Assembly (NCBI GenBank): GCA_023391895.1
Contig: JAEWAC010000181.1
Location: 1 to 14,763 of the forward strand
Reading direction: 5' to 3'
Source: Bacteroidota bacterium
GTDB taxonomy: Bacteria > Bacteroidota > Bacteroidia > Chitinophagales > Chitinophagaceae
Length of the DNA stretch: 14,763 nt
The notes below the pieces were generated by a model. It searched no databases. It saw nothing but the letters and a program-made list of their open reading frames with translations, and was not told where the DNA came from. The position numbers and the translations under genes are program-made. Shown here one piece after another: positions 14,458-14,763 of the stretch (its first letter is position 1; every line of letters starts with the position of its first letter).

Positions 14458-14763
14458 CTATCTTCTATGGCCCAACCAGCTTCTGATCAGAAAGCCTATA
14501 AAGCCTGCCAGCAACAACTGCCTGATGTTATTGGCCGGAATAAAGCGGGTCCCCTGTGCGGTTACTTCGTATACACCCCTGGGGCGGGCATACATGCCGC
14601 CACCGCCGCCGGCGCCTCTTTCATCCGGTGGGGGGCCGGCTTCGGTATCGGCTTGCTGTTGATGGCGGCGGGCCTTTTGGCCAAAACCACCACCATAGCC
14701 AAAAGCTACCTGGGCTACGGGTATAATGGTTTTTCCATCAGCCGTAATCGGTTCGCCGTACAC
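14458..14763 (-). CDS. GerW/YtfJ-family protein, 3' part only (gene runs off the window)
   Basis: The C-terminal 102 codons (including the stop) are visible and the frame is open to the window edge. The first visible residues VYGEPITADGKTIIPVAQVAFGYGGGFG match the core of the GerW (YtfJ, sporulation protein) family: a G-x-P-I-x-x-D-G-K-T-I-I-P-V block, then a Gly-rich loop (GAGGGGGMYARPRGVYEV). The edge codon is GTG, but family members have more residues before this motif, so the gene is treated as truncated by the window. After the domain there is a short C-terminal hydrophobic segment (LLLAGFIGFLI) and a basic end (HRR), suggesting membrane association. In Bacillus the family is tied to spore germination; here its role is unknown because such bacteria do not form endospores. 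Confidence 0.85.
   Translation of the reverse strand: MYGEPITADGKTIIPVAQVAFGYGGGFGQKARRHQQQADTEAGPPPDERGAGGGGGMYARPRGVYEVTAQGTRFIPANNIRQLLLAGFIGFLIRSWLGHRR

Overview
The window looks like chromosomal DNA of a polysaccharide-degrading member of the Bacteroidota, most likely a Chitinophagaceae relative. The signs are A-rich leaders without clear Shine-Dalgarno sites, Bacteroidota-style lipoprotein and Sec signals, GH67 and GH10 xylan enzymes, and proteins whose wording resembles Chitinophaga or Niastella homologues. Taxonomy is an inference from protein character, not from a marker gene. No rRNA, tRNA, CRISPR array, phage or insertion sequence was seen. Eleven of thirteen genes lie on the minus strand.

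Region 1 (3-7054) is a glucuronoxylan and hexuronate block. On the minus strand, a GH67 alpha-glucuronidase, an SDR oxidoreductase and a GH10 endo-xylanase lipoprotein run in series and end at a 20-bp perfect hairpin. Divergent from them on the plus strand is uxuA (mannonate dehydratase). GH10 would cut the xylan backbone, GH67 would release (4-O-methyl-)glucuronate from the oligomers, and UxuA would dehydrate the mannonate formed further down the glucuronate pathway. Glucuronate isomerase, a classical fructuronate reductase, KDG kinase and KDG aldolase are not in the window. A Gfo/Idh/MocA oxidoreductase with a degenerate Tat-like leader converges on uxuA across a shared bidirectional terminator.

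Region 2 (7322-11434) holds a RimJ/RimL-type acetyltransferase (plus) and a tight minus-strand cluster: ECF sigma factor, DoxX-like membrane protein, GH15 glucoamylase/trehalase-type hydrolase, and an uncharacterised four-helix membrane protein. The last three genes overlap (TAATG stop/start, then an 11-bp overlap), so they are probably one transcript. A specialised sigma factor ahead of an intracellular glucan or trehalose hydrolase suggests a stress or carbon-reserve module, but this is inference.

Region 3 (11703-14763) carries an M48 metalloprotease lipoprotein with a LysM-like tail, a 553-bp gap, a small outer-membrane beta-barrel protein with a strong terminator, and the 3' part of a GerW/YtfJ-family gene cut by the window edge.

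The most unexpected signal is not a gene. A polar 9-10 base word, ATGGG(G)TTTT on the plus strand, occurs nine times between 1250 and 10768 and never in exact form on the other strand. Six copies are intergenic, and one sits in each of the four gaps of the xylan block. A longer 20-base form recurs three times with single-base differences.
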